From the NCBI RefSeq assembly GCF_000473265.1, contig NZ_KI421511.1:6368360-6432359 (forward strand): 64,000 bases of DNA, written 5' to 3'. Shown here one piece after another: positions 16,439 to 25,304 of this stretch. Position 1 is the first letter of the stretch; every line of letters starts with the position of its first letter. Under the pieces are notes generated by a model, which worked only from the letters and a program-made list of their open reading frames with translations, did no database searches and had not been told where the DNA came from. Made by a program: the position numbers and the translations under genes. Source of the stretch: Amycolatopsis thermoflava N1165 (GTDB lineage: Bacteria; Actinomycetota; Actinomycetes; Mycobacteriales; Pseudonocardiaceae).

Positions 16439-19400
16439 GCCACCCCGTGGTCGTGCCGGGCACTGTGAAGACTCACCGCCCCGAGCACGGTTTCCAGCAC
16501 GGCCACCGCCCCCGCCTTGTCCAGTGGGTCGTTACCGTTCCCGCACTTCGGTGACTGCACACAGGACGGGCATCCCGCCGGGCACTCGCAGGAGAGAATG
16601 GCCTCCCGCGTAGCGGCCAGCCACGGGACAACAGCAGCGAAACCGCGATCGGCGAATCCCGCGCCTCCGGGATGGCCGTCGTGCACGAACACCGTCGCCT
16701 CCCCGGTGTCAGCGTGCAACGCGGTCGAGACGCCGCCGATGTCCCACCGGTCGCACGTAGCGAAGAGCGGTAGCAGGCCGATCGCCGCGTGCTCGGCGGC
16801 GTGCAGGGCGCCGGGGATGCGCGCCGGATCCAGACCGGCGCCCCCCGGCGCCCCGCCGAATCCGAACGGGCCACCGCTTCCGGACGCCTGGACAGTTCCA
16901 AGCGCGCTGCCGGTTCCAGAAGGCTGGCTGGCTCCGTGCGGGGCGTCGGCTCGAGACGGCTGGTTGGCTCCGAGCGGGCCGTCGCTTCCGGACGCCCGGT
17001 CAGTTCCGAGCGGGCCGCCGGTTCCAGACGGCTGGTTGGCTCCGTGCGGGGCGTCGGCTCGAGACGGCTGGTTGGCTCCGAGCGGGGCGCCGGCTTGGGA
17101 GGGCTGGCCGGCTTCAAGTGGGCCGCCGGCTTCGACCGGTGTGCCGGCTCCCGGTGGGTTACCGGTTCCCGTGGTCCTGGCGGCCGCCAGGGGGGCGCCG
17201 GTTCGGGATGCCTGGCCGACTCTCGGTGGGCAGGTTTCCGACGGCGTGCCGACCTCGGGCAGTGCGCCGGGGACTTCGCCGGGTACGGCCGGTTCGGGCG
17301 GACCGCTGGGGGCTTCGGTGGGGCCGCCCGGCTCGGGCAGACCGGTGGCGGCTTCGCCGGGTCCGGCCGGTTCCGGCGGACCGGTGGGGGTTTTAGAGAG
17401 CCCGCCCGCTTCGGGCAGACCGCTGGCGGCCCCGGTGGGCCCGCCCGCTTCGGCCGGACCGCCGGCCTCTAGTCGGCCGTTGGCCGGAGCTTGGGCGCCT
17501 GTGTTGGGTGCTCCGTCGCGGGTCGGTGCTCCGCTGGCCGTACTGGCGCCCCGAGGGGCTTCCAGCAGTTCCGGGCTGATCGTGTACCACACGGCCCGCG
17601 TCTCGAGCGTCTGCGCCGGCAGGTCCAAAGCCACCTGGTCCAGGACCTCGCCGGACGGGCGGCGTCTCAGGTAGCCGACCACCTGGGAGGTCACCGCGAC
17701 CTCGCCCAGGCACACGCTCACCCCGCCGTAGTCGAGGCGTTCCTGCGTGCTCAGCACGGTGATGTCGGCGACCTCCCGCGCCGACGTCGTCCACTCCGGG
17801 TCTTCCGCATGCACCAGCGCGATCCCGGACTCCAGGTCCAGCTCGTCCACCACGTACGACGAACCCTGGTGCAGGTACACCGCGCCCGGGTGCACCGTCG
17901 TGCACGCCGAGCCCGGGTCGACCGTTCCGAGCAGCCTCGACGTGTCCGCCTCCACCACCGCGATCTGCTCGCCGCCCGAACCACGAATATCCACCTCGTA
18001 GTGGGGGCGGTCCCGGGACGTCCAGTACCAGCCGCTGGGCCGCCGCCGCAGCAGCCTGTCCGCCACCAGCCTGTCCAGCACCTCACGCGCCGCCGCGCCG
18101 CCGAACGTGTCCAGCTCCCCCGTGGTCAGCGGCAGCTCCGCCGCGGCGCACGCCAGCTGCGGCGCCAGCACGTACGGGTTCGACGGGTCCAGCACCGCCG
18201 TCTCCACCGGCCGCTCCAGCACCGCCGCCGGGTGGTGCACCAGGTACGTGTCCAGCGGGTCGTCCCGCGCCACGAACACCACCAGCGCGTCGTCACCGGA
18301 CCGGCCTGCCCGGCCCGCCTGCTGCCAGAACGACGCCAGCGTCCCCGGATACCCCGCCAGCACCACCGCGTCCAGCCCCGCGATGTCCACACCCAGCTCG
18401 AGCGCGTTCGTCGTCGCCACGCCCTTGAGCTCGCCCGACAGCAGCGCACGCTCCAGCGCCCGCCGCTCCTCCGGCAGGAAGCCCGCCCGGTACGCCGCCA
18501 CCTGCGACGGCAACTCGCTGTCCACTTCGGACAACAACCGGCGGGCGCCGAGGGCCGTCAGCTCCGCGCCCCGCCGCGACCGCACGAACGCCAGCGTCCG
18601 CGCACCCTCGATGACCAGCTCCGCCAGAATCCGGCTCGCCTCCGCACCCGCCGACCGGCGCACCGGCGCACCGTTCTCACCCCGGTGGTCCTCCACCAGC
18701 GGCGGCTCCCACAACGCCACCGTCCGCGCCCCGCGCGGCGACGCGTCCTCGACCACCGGCACGCAGTCCTCGCCCACCAGACGGCACGCGAACTCGCCCG
18801 GCTCCGCCGTCGTCGCCGACGCGAGGATGAACACCGGCGACGAACCGTAGTGCCGCGCCACCCGCTGCAGCCGCCGCAGCAGCAGCGCGACGTGCGACCC
18901 GAACACGCCCCGGTAGCTGTGGCACTCGTCGATCACGACGTAGGACAGCTTGCGGAACAACCGCGCCCACCGCGAGTGCGCGGCCAGGATGCCGCGGTGC
19001 AACATGTCCGGGTTCGTGAACACCCACCGCGCGTGCGCCCGCACCCAGTCGCGCTCCGCCATCGGAGTGTCACCGTCGTACGACGCCGCCCGCACCCCGG
19101 GAACGTCCAAAGCGGACACCGACCGCAGCTGGTCGGCGCCCAGCGCCTTCGTCGGCGACAGGTACAGCGCGCACGCCTTGTCGTCCGCGACCAGCTTCGA
19201 CAACACCGGCAGCTGGTAGCACAGCGACTTGCCGGATGCCGTGCCCGTCGACACCACGACGTGCCGTCCCTCGAAGGCCAGCGACGCCGCCTCCGACTGG
19301 TGCGCCCACGGCCGCTCCACCCCGCTCGATCGCAGGGCCGTCACCACCCGCGGGTCCGCCCACGACGGCCACTCGGTGTGCCGCGCCTCGCGGGCGGGCA

Positions 19401-19494
19401 GGTCGGCCACGTGGGTCACCGGGTTCTCCCGGATCCCGGCGGTGACCCGGTGCAGCAACCGCCGCGCGCGCTCGGTTCCCGCAACCACATCCAC
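16420..19494 (-). CDS. DEAD/DEAH-box helicase of the MrfA/SftH (YprA) family with a large low-complexity insertion
   Basis: This superfamily II ATPase is expected to be a 3'-5' DNA translocase in DNA repair. Walker A is VVSTGTASGKSLCYQLP near residue 80, motif II is VIDECHSYRG near residue 190, and motif VI is QQAGRAGRSGDDALV near residue 400. The C-terminal DUF1998 region ends with the four-Cys cluster CECPAGCPSCVQSPKCGNG. Residues about 645-885 are an inserted Gly/Pro/Ala-rich stretch with imperfect repeats (for example ANQPSRADAPHGANQPSGTG). Family members are usually 750-800 aa; this one is 1024. The insertion splits DUF1998, so it probably loops out. Confidence 0.88.
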   Translation of the reverse strand: MDVVAGTERARRLLHRVTAGIRENPVTHVADLPAREARHTEWPSWADPRVVTALRSSGVERPWAHQSEAASLAFEGRHVVVSTGTASGKSLCYQLPVLSKLVADDKACALYLSPTKALGADQLRSVSALDVPGVRAASYDGDTPMAERDWVRAHARWVFTNPDMLHRGILAAHSRWARLFRKLSYVVIDECHSYRGVFGSHVALLLRRLQRVARHYGSSPVFILASATTAEPGEFACRLVGEDCVPVVEDASPRGARTVALWEPPLVEDHRGENGAPVRRSAGAEASRILAELVIEGARTLAFVRSRRGAELTALGARRLLSEVDSELPSQVAAYRAGFLPEERRALERALLSGELKGVATTNALELGVDIAGLDAVVLAGYPGTLASFWQQAGRAGRSGDDALVVFVARDDPLDTYLVHHPAAVLERPVETAVLDPSNPYVLAPQLACAAAELPLTTGELDTFGGAAAREVLDRLVADRLLRRRPSGWYWTSRDRPHYEVDIRGSGGEQIAVVEADTSRLLGTVDPGSACTTVHPGAVYLHQGSSYVVDELDLESGIALVHAEDPEWTTSAREVADITVLSTQERLDYGGVSVCLGEVAVTSQVVGYLRRRPSGEVLDQVALDLPAQTLETRAVWYTISPELLEAPRGASTASGAPTRDGAPNTGAQAPANGRLEAGGPAEAGGPTGAASGLPEAGGLSKTPTGPPEPAGPGEAATGLPEPGGPTEAPSGPPEPAVPGEVPGALPEVGTPSETCPPRVGQASRTGAPLAAARTTGTGNPPGAGTPVEAGGPLEAGQPSQAGAPLGANQPSRADAPHGANQPSGTGGPLGTDRASGSDGPLGANQPSRADAPHGASQPSGTGSALGTVQASGSGGPFGFGGAPGGAGLDPARIPGALHAAEHAAIGLLPLFATCDRWDIGGVSTALHADTGEATVFVHDGHPGGAGFADRGFAAVVPWLAATREAILSCECPAGCPSCVQSPKCGNGNDPLDKAGAVAVLETVLGAVSLHSARHDHGVAQAAAN

Positions 19495-19732
19495 GCGTTC
19501 CAGCTTCGCACACGTGTACGACAGAACCGGTCGCGTGTGAAAAGATCATGAACCGTGAGCAGGCTCACATGCACCGAGAGTGATCGTTACGGGACGCCCT
19601 GACCGCGCCGGATCCATTACCAATACACTCCCCGCAACCGGCACCACTTGTGGTGTAGATCCCATGCCAGCGTCGGCACGGCTTTCGGAAGGCGAGCTGT
19701 CACTGGCGACAGGAACGTTTCCAGGAGGACGG

Positions 19733-22027
19733 ATGTCCCGGCAGACCCTCGCGGAGGGCCTCGAGTTTTCCGGAGGTGACTACGGCATCGCGGCCGTCGT
19801 CGCCGTCATCGCCTTGGCCGCTCTGGTCATCGGCTGGTTCCTGCTCAAGGAGGTGCTGGCCGCCGGCCAGGGCACCACGAAGATGCAGGACATCGCCAAG
19901 GCCGTGCAGGAAGGGGCGGCCGCGTATCTGAAGCGGCAGCGCAACACCCTCTCGATCTTCGGTGTGGTGGTGTTCCTGCTGCTCCTCGCGCTCCCGGCGG
20001 AGGACTGGAACGAGCGCATCGGCCGCTCGCTGTTCTTCCTCGTCGGCGCGGTGTTCTCGTTCCTCATCGGCTACACCGGTATGTGGCTGGCGACGCGGGC
20101 CAACCTGCGGGTCGCCGCCGCCTCCCGCGAGCCGGGCGGCCGGGAGAAGGCGATGCGCGCCGCGTTCCGTACCGGCGGCGCGGTCGGCATGTTCACCGTC
20201 GGCCTCGGCCTGTTCGGCGCCGCGGTCGTCGTGCTCGTCTACACCGGCCAGGCGCCGAAGGTGCTCGAGGGCTTCGGCTTCGGCGCCGCGCTGATCGCGA
20301 TGTTCATGCGTGTCGGCGGCGGCATCTTCACCAAGGCCGCCGACGTCGGCGCGGACCTGGTCGGCAAGGTCGAGCAGAACATCCCGGAGGACGACCCGCG
20401 CAACGCGGCCACCATCGCCGACAACGTCGGCGACAACGTGGGTGACTGCGCCGGCATGGCGGCTGACCTCTTCGAGTCCTACGCGGTGACCCTGGTCGCC
20501 GCGCTGATCCTCGGCAGCACCGCGTTCGGCGTGGACGGCCTGCTGTTCCCGCTGATCGTGCCCGCCATCGGTGTCATCACCGCGGTCATCGGCGTCTACA
20601 TCACGCGCGCCCGCTCCGGTGAGAACGGCCTGGTCACCATCAACCGCTCGTTCTACATCTCGGCAGCCATCTCCGCGGTGCTGTGCGCGATCGCCGCGTT
20701 CGTCTACCTGCCCGGCTCGTTCGCCGAGTTCGGCGCGGACCAGGCGGGCATTGAGGGCAACCCGGCGCTCATCGCGTTCATCGCGGTGATCATCGGCATC
20801 GTGCTGGCCGGCGTGATCCTGAAGCTGACCGGCTACTACACCGGCACCGAGCACGGCCCGGTGAAGAACGTCGGGGAGACCTCGCGGACCGGCGCCGCGA
20901 CCGTCATCCTGTCCGGCATCTCGGTCGGCTTCGAGTCGGCCGTCTACACGGCGCTGGTGATCGGCGCGGCGGTGTTCGGCGCCTACCTGCTCGGCGGCAC
21001 GATCGCGCTGTTCGCGGTCGCGCTCGCCGGCACCGGCCTGCTGACCACGGTCGGCGTCATCGTCGCGATGGACACCTTCGGCCCGGTCTCGGACAACGCG
21101 CAGGGCATCGCGGAGATGTCCGGCGAGGTCGACGAGAACGCGGCGCAGATCCTGACCGAGCTGGACGCGGTCGGCAACACCACCAAGGCGATCACCAAGG
21201 GCATCGCGATCGCGACCGCCGTGCTCGCGGCGACCGCGCTGTTCGGTTCGTACCAGGACTCGATCTCCAAGGCGCTCGCCGACATCGGTGAGTCCGCCGC
21301 GGGCGTGAAGTCGTTCGTGGACACGATCGTCAGCCCGAACACGCTGGTCGGCGTGATCATCGGCGCCGCGGTGGTCTTCCTGTTCTCCGGTCTCGCGGTC
21401 AACGCCGTGTCCCGCGCCGCCGGCGCGGTGGTGTACGAGGTGCGCCGCCAGTTCCGGGACATCCCGGGGATCATGGAGGGCACCACGCGGCCCGAGTACG
21501 GCAAGGTCGTCGACATCGTCACCCGCGACTCGCTGCGTGAGCTGGCCACCCCGGGTCTGCTCGCGGTGTTCGCCCCGATCGCCGTCGGCTTCGGCCTGGG
21601 CACCGGCGCGCTGGCCGGGTACCTGGCGGGCGCGATCGCGACCGGCACCCTGATGGCGATCTTCCTGGCCAACTCCGGTGGCGCCTGGGACAACGCGAAG
21701 AAGCTGGTCGAGGACGGCCACCACGGTGGCAAGGGCTCCGAGGCGCATGCCGCGACGGTCATCGGCGACACCGTCGGCGACCCGTTCAAGGACACCGCGG
21801 GCCCGGCGATCAACCCGCTGATCAAGGTGATGAACCTGGTCTCGGTGCTGATCGCGCCCGCCGTCGTGCAGTTCTCGATCGGGCCGGACGCCTCCGCTGG
21901 CGTGCGGATCGCGATTTCGCTGGTCGCGGTGGCGATCATCATCGCCGCGATCGTGGTGTCGAAGCGGCGCGCGAGCGTCATGACGGAGACGCCGAGCGAG
22001 GACGCCACTCCGGCGAAGACCGCCTGA
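19733..22027 (+). CDS. hppA: Membrane-bound K+-independent H+-translocating pyrophosphatase
   Basis: It hydrolyses cytoplasmic PPi and pumps protons out. The 764-aa protein has about 16 membrane helices. The active-site motif DVGADLVGKVE is near residue 205, DNVGDNVGDCAGMAADLFE follows, and the C-terminal motif is IGDTVGDPFKDTAGPAINPL. The selectivity position reads GNTTKA near residue 480; Lys there marks the K+-independent class, Ala the K+-dependent one. Start ATG 19733 has CCAGGAGG upstream. The window also codes for soluble Ppa, so this cell has both PPi sinks. It is divergent from the helicase, with a 238-bp gap. Confidence 0.95.
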   Translation: MSRQTLAEGLEFSGGDYGIAAVVAVIALAALVIGWFLLKEVLAAGQGTTKMQDIAKAVQEGAAAYLKRQRNTLSIFGVVVFLLLLALPAEDWNERIGRSLFFLVGAVFSFLIGYTGMWLATRANLRVAAASREPGGREKAMRAAFRTGGAVGMFTVGLGLFGAAVVVLVYTGQAPKVLEGFGFGAALIAMFMRVGGGIFTKAADVGADLVGKVEQNIPEDDPRNAATIADNVGDNVGDCAGMAADLFESYAVTLVAALILGSTAFGVDGLLFPLIVPAIGVITAVIGVYITRARSGENGLVTINRSFYISAAISAVLCAIAAFVYLPGSFAEFGADQAGIEGNPALIAFIAVIIGIVLAGVILKLTGYYTGTEHGPVKNVGETSRTGAATVILSGISVGFESAVYTALVIGAAVFGAYLLGGTIALFAVALAGTGLLTTVGVIVAMDTFGPVSDNAQGIAEMSGEVDENAAQILTELDAVGNTTKAITKGIAIATAVLAATALFGSYQDSISKALADIGESAAGVKSFVDTIVSPNTLVGVIIGAAVVFLFSGLAVNAVSRAAGAVVYEVRRQFRDIPGIMEGTTRPEYGKVVDIVTRDSLRELATPGLLAVFAPIAVGFGLGTGALAGYLAGAIATGTLMAIFLANSGGAWDNAKKLVEDGHHGGKGSEAHAATVIGDTVGDPFKDTAGPAINPLIKVMNLVSVLIAPAVVQFSIGPDASAGVRIAISLVAVAIIIAAIVVSKRRASVMTETPSEDATPAKTA

Positions 22028-22036
22028 CACGTCCGG

Positions 22037-22082
22037 AAGGCCGGGTTCGTCGCGCACGGAGCGTGACGGGCCCGGCCTTTTC
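22037..22082 (+). terminator. Rho-independent terminator after hppA
   Basis: AAGGCCGGG (22037-22045) pairs with CCCGGCCTT (22071-22079), followed by TTTCC. The A/T pairs at the base allow use on both strands, though only hppA reads into it. Confidence 0.7.
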
Positions 22083-22159
22083 CATGCCCGGCGGTTGCGA
22101 TCCGCAATCGTCTCGGTACCGTCGGGAAAGAGCTCACGTCGGCAGCTGGAGGTGTGTGG

Positions 22160-22756
22160 GTGCGGCCCGGGAAGTCGCTGTTCCTTGTGGTGCTGACCGG
22201 GCTCTGTGTGGGCCTCTCCGGATGCGGCCAGCAGCCCGCGAGAACCGTCGAGCCGGGCGGCCCCGGCCTGTCGCAGGAACAGGTCCGGCAGCAGGACGCC
22301 GCCGCGCGGTGGGCCGACGACTACTGCGTCGCGGTCGGCTCGCTGGTCCAGGGCCTGGCGACGATGCCGAGCGTGGACCCGAGCAGCCCGCAACGCGCGG
22401 TGCGCACGTCGAGCGAACTGCTCGGGTCGGTGATCGGCGGGCTGGACCGCGCGCTGGACGGGCTCGGCAAGCTGCCGCCGTCCCCGGTGCCGGGTGGCGA
22501 CCAGGTGCGGGCCCAGGCCGTGGCGGACTTCCGGGGCGTGCGTGACCGCGCCTCCGCCGTCCGGCAGCGGCTAGATGCCACTGACGCGAGCGAAATCGAC
22601 GAGGCCACGCTCGGGCAGGCGCACGGCCCGCTGGACGAGGTGTCCCGCCTCGACCTGCTGAACCGCTTCGACGCCGTGCCCGAGCTGGCCACCGCGATCG
22701 CGCACGCCCCGGTGTGCCAGCAGCTCACGGTGCAGGTGACCGCCGCGCCCCGCTAG
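22160..22756 (+). CDS. Lipoprotein of unknown function
   Basis: This 198-aa protein has a type II signal peptide and lipobox LSGC near residue 20. The mature part is helical and Ala-rich, with three further Cys (DYCVAVG, APVCQQL). I do not recognise a family. GTG 22160 is preferred over GTG 22154 because GGAGG lies 7 bp before it. The stop codon TAG is shared tail to tail with the regulator on the other strand. Confidence 0.75.
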   Translation: MRPGKSLFLVVLTGLCVGLSGCGQQPARTVEPGGPGLSQEQVRQQDAAARWADDYCVAVGSLVQGLATMPSVDPSSPQRAVRTSSELLGSVIGGLDRALDGLGKLPPSPVPGGDQVRAQAVADFRGVRDRASAVRQRLDATDASEIDEATLGQAHGPLDEVSRLDLLNRFDAVPELATAIAHAPVCQQLTVQVTAAPR

Positions 22757-23514
22757 CTCATCCGGGCGCGGGCGTACGCGGCCATGGCGTCACGCAGGTA
22801 CTCGGCGAGCCCGGGGTGGATCGCCTCGTAGACCCCGCGGAAGCGCTCGTCGTCGCTGTAGAGCCGGCCGAGGCCGGTGTAGGATTCGGCGTCCGGCGTC
22901 CAGAAGTTCTCCAGCCAGGCGCGGTGGGCCGCGACCGCGTCGAGCGCGCGCTCGTCGTCGGCCGGGACGCCCTCGCGGAGCAGCTCGGCCAGCCGCTCGG
23001 CCGCCTCGGCGCCCTGCCGCTTGACGGCGTCCCACTTCTCGTCCGACCAGCGCTTGCTCCGCTCGTGCGACTGCACGGCGTCCTCACCCCACCGTTCGAC
23101 CGCTTCCTCTGCCAGCCACTTCGCCTTCTCCGAGTGCGGCGAAAACCCCTCGAACAGTTCCTTGGCGGACATGTGTTCCCCTCCTTCCAGTTCTTCGATG
23201 GTCCGGGCGACGGTGTCGGCGAGCCGGTCCAGCCGATCGCGCTCCGCCAGCAGCCATTTCCGGTGCAGCCGCAGGGCCTCGGCCCTGGACACCGATCCGT
23301 CGAGCACCTCGGCGATCGTGTCCAGGCCGAGTCCCAGCTCCCGCAGCAGCAGGATCTGCTGCAGCCGGATGAGCTGTTCCCGCTGGTAGTAGCGCCTCCC
23401 GCTGGTGTCGGCGAAGGCCGGTGGCAGCAGGCCGATGTCGTCGTAGTGCCGCAGGGTCCGGGAGGTCACCCCGGAGGCCTTGGACACCTGGACGATCGAC
23501 AGCGGTTCGTCCAT
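22753..23514 (-). CDS. MerR-family regulator with TipAS effector domain
   Basis: The N-terminal winged helix (SIVQVSKASGVTSRTLRHYD, then RRYYQREQLIRLQQILLLRELG) is followed by a coiled-coil dimer helix and a C-terminal TipAS-like domain of about 125 residues (EAVERWGEDAVQSHERSKRW; LYSDDERFRGVYEAIHPGLAEYL), a pocket for bulky, often thiopeptide-like, ligands. ATG 23514 was chosen with GGAG 5 bp upstream; ATG 23544 would add 10 residues. A MerR-type operator lies about 40 bp upstream, so autoregulation is likely. Confidence 0.88.
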   Translation of the reverse strand: MDEPLSIVQVSKASGVTSRTLRHYDDIGLLPPAFADTSGRRYYQREQLIRLQQILLLRELGLGLDTIAEVLDGSVSRAEALRLHRKWLLAERDRLDRLADTVARTIEELEGGEHMSAKELFEGFSPHSEKAKWLAEEAVERWGEDAVQSHERSKRWSDEKWDAVKRQGAEAAERLAELLREGVPADDERALDAVAAHRAWLENFWTPDAESYTGLGRLYSDDERFRGVYEAIHPGLAEYLRDAMAAYARARMS

Positions 23515-23552
23515 CTCGTCTCCATCCTCGCCCGTGAAATCCACGGTAGAGC

Positions 23553-23567
23553 TTGACGCTGCGTCAA
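23553..23567. promoter_or_regulatory. MerR-type palindromic operator
   Basis: TTGACGC-T-GCGTCAA is a perfect 15-bp palindrome in the 117-bp gap between the MerR/TipAS gene and the divergent WhiA-like gene. MerR-type activators bind such dyads inside long promoter spacers, so it could control either or both genes. Confidence 0.6.
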
Positions 23568-23630
23568 CTTCAAGAACTTTTTCGCGCGACGACTCGCGGG
23601 AAATCGAACGGGTGTTCTACCCTGTCCGCT

Positions 23631-24227
23631 GTGGATCAGATGTCGCTCTTCTCGGCGGAGGCGAGCGGCCCGGACATCGCCGACCTGAGCGGCGTCCTGT
23701 GCGGGCAGGGCCAGATCACCGGCTTCGCGCGCACGGCCGCCCGGCTCACCGTCGAGGTGGACGAGGTGTGGCGCGCGCGCGTGCTGGTCGCCGAGTTCGG
23801 CAGGCGCGGGGTCGCGGCGGAGCTGGGCCGGACCGAGGACGGCGGACCCGTGGTCCGCACCGCGTTCCGGTCCGATCTGATCGGGCTGGCCAGGGCGTGG
23901 CTCGACGACGAGGGGAAGTCGTTGCCGGGACGGTTCCGGCTGACCGGCGCGGCGCTGCGGCTGTGGGCGCTCGCGGCGGGCCGTCCGGGAGTCCAGGGGT
24001 ACCTGTTGGCCGTCGACGAGCGCGCGCCGGGCACGCACGAGCCGCTCGCCGAGGCGTTCCGGCAGCTCGGCGTGCCCGCGCAGCTCGTCGGGCCGAAGGG
24101 CGGCGGGCCTGCCGTCCGCGTCACCGGCCGCCGCCGTCTCGCGACGCTGGCCGAGCTCATCGGCATGCCCCCGCCGGGCGCCGAGCCGGTGTGGCCGCAG
24201 CACGCACCGGCCCGGCAGGCGGTGTGA
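23631..24227 (+). CDS. WhiA/LAGLIDADG-fold-like protein (tentative)
   Basis: This 198-aa protein has two similar halves: DLSGVLCGQGQITGFARTAARLTVEVDE..., and LRLWALAAGRPGVQGYLLAV...EPLAEAFRQLGVPAQLVG. The second ends AVRVTGRRRLATLAELIGM. The pattern resembles WhiA's N-terminal double LAGLIDADG fold without its C-terminal DNA-binding helix. WhiA controls sporulation and division genes; this shorter protein may be a domain relic or partner. GTG 23631 or ATG 23640 could be the start. No ribosome-binding site is visible, so it may be leaderless. It ends directly against the protease gene. Confidence 0.5.
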   Translation: MDQMSLFSAEASGPDIADLSGVLCGQGQITGFARTAARLTVEVDEVWRARVLVAEFGRRGVAAELGRTEDGGPVVRTAFRSDLIGLARAWLDDEGKSLPGRFRLTGAALRLWALAAGRPGVQGYLLAVDERAPGTHEPLAEAFRQLGVPAQLVGPKGGGPAVRVTGRRRLATLAELIGMPPPGAEPVWPQHAPARQAV

Positions 24228-25073
24228 TCAGGCGGGAATGGGAACCGGCAGCGCCACGTTCGGCTTGGGCAGCAGGCACCCGTCCCGCACCAGGCTGAGC
24301 TGGTTGTTCTTGGCGAAGCAGGCCGGGATCCGGTAGGTCTGCTGCCCGTAGGTCAGGCCCTGCCGGGCGAACACCACGCCGTTCTCGTCGACCTCGCACG
24401 GGTTGTTGAACGTGCAGACCTCGCCGTTGTCGTTGCCGGTGTTGTTGATGCCGACGACTTCCCGGCTGCCCTGGTCGACGATCGGCGAGCCGGACGTGCC
24501 GTGGACGGTGTCGCAGCCGGGCGCGTACCGGATCGAGTCCTTCCAGGTCCAGCCCGCCTCGCGCACCGAGTACACGACGCGCTCGATCGAGCAGTTCCAG
24601 GTGCGGGTGAAGAACCCGGAGACGACGCTGACCGGGGTGCCGACGTTGGCGGGCGAGGCCGCCACGGTCAGCGGGTGCCCGCCGAAGTCGCGGGCGATCT
24701 CCCGGTAGGAGGAGTCGAGGGCGTAGAGCGCGACGTCGGTGTCGGTCATCGTGGCGTAGACGAGCTTCGTCGCGCGGATCTGGCCCAGCTCGCGGCCGTC
24801 GGCGCCGAGCAGCACCATCTTGCGGTCGGCAGGCCGGTTGACCAGGACCTCACCCGCCTCCGGCATGCCCGACTCCAGGCAGTGACCGTTGGTGAGGACG
24901 AGCGCGCGGTCGAACTCGTCCGACTGGGGCAGCCGGACGAGTGAACCGGAGCAGTTGCTGAGCTTGACGATGCCGCTGTAGTCGGCGGCGGGTGCGGCGG
25001 ACGCGGCGCTGACCCCGGCCAATGCGGGACCGGTCAGCAGAACGGCGAGGATCGTGAACAGGCGGCGGAACAT
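24228..25073 (-). CDS. Secreted trypsin-fold serine protease
   Basis: This 281-aa protein has a signal peptide (MFRRLFTILAVLLTGPALAGVSAASA). The S1-type triad is visible: LTNGHCLE (His), TDTDVALYAL (Asp), GTSGSPIVD (Ser, with small residues around it). Several Cys pairs are expected to form disulfides. The export signal and the GTSGSP motif fit an extracellular glutamyl-endopeptidase-like or trypsin-like enzyme. The substrate is unknown. Start ATG 25073. Confidence 0.85.
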   Translation of the reverse strand: MFRRLFTILAVLLTGPALAGVSAASAAPAADYSGIVKLSNCSGSLVRLPQSDEFDRALVLTNGHCLESGMPEAGEVLVNRPADRKMVLLGADGRELGQIRATKLVYATMTDTDVALYALDSSYREIARDFGGHPLTVAASPANVGTPVSVVSGFFTRTWNCSIERVVYSVREAGWTWKDSIRYAPGCDTVHGTSGSPIVDQGSREVVGINNTGNDNGEVCTFNNPCEVDENGVVFARQGLTYGQQTYRIPACFAKNNQLSLVRDGCLLPKPNVALPVPIPA

Positions 25074-25304
25074 GACGCGGAGCGTAGCGGAACGGCTACT
25101 CAGAAGCCCCGCGAAGCGTGTGGCCGGTATCACGTGCTAGGTGTGGAAAGGGGAAGATGACGCACGCCGCGGCCCGTCCCGGCCGGGAAGCGCGGCGGCG
25201 TGTTACGTCACCTCGGGGGACATCACCGGCAGGCAACGTGCACACTTGCTGGTTGAACAGGCGCCGCTGCTGCAGCGGCGGGATGGAGCAGGAGAGCGGA
25301 CAGC

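Noticed and set aside
19700-22393. 897-residue open frame antisense to hppA
   Set aside because: Same mirror effect; composition is Asp/Arg/His-rich with no domain.
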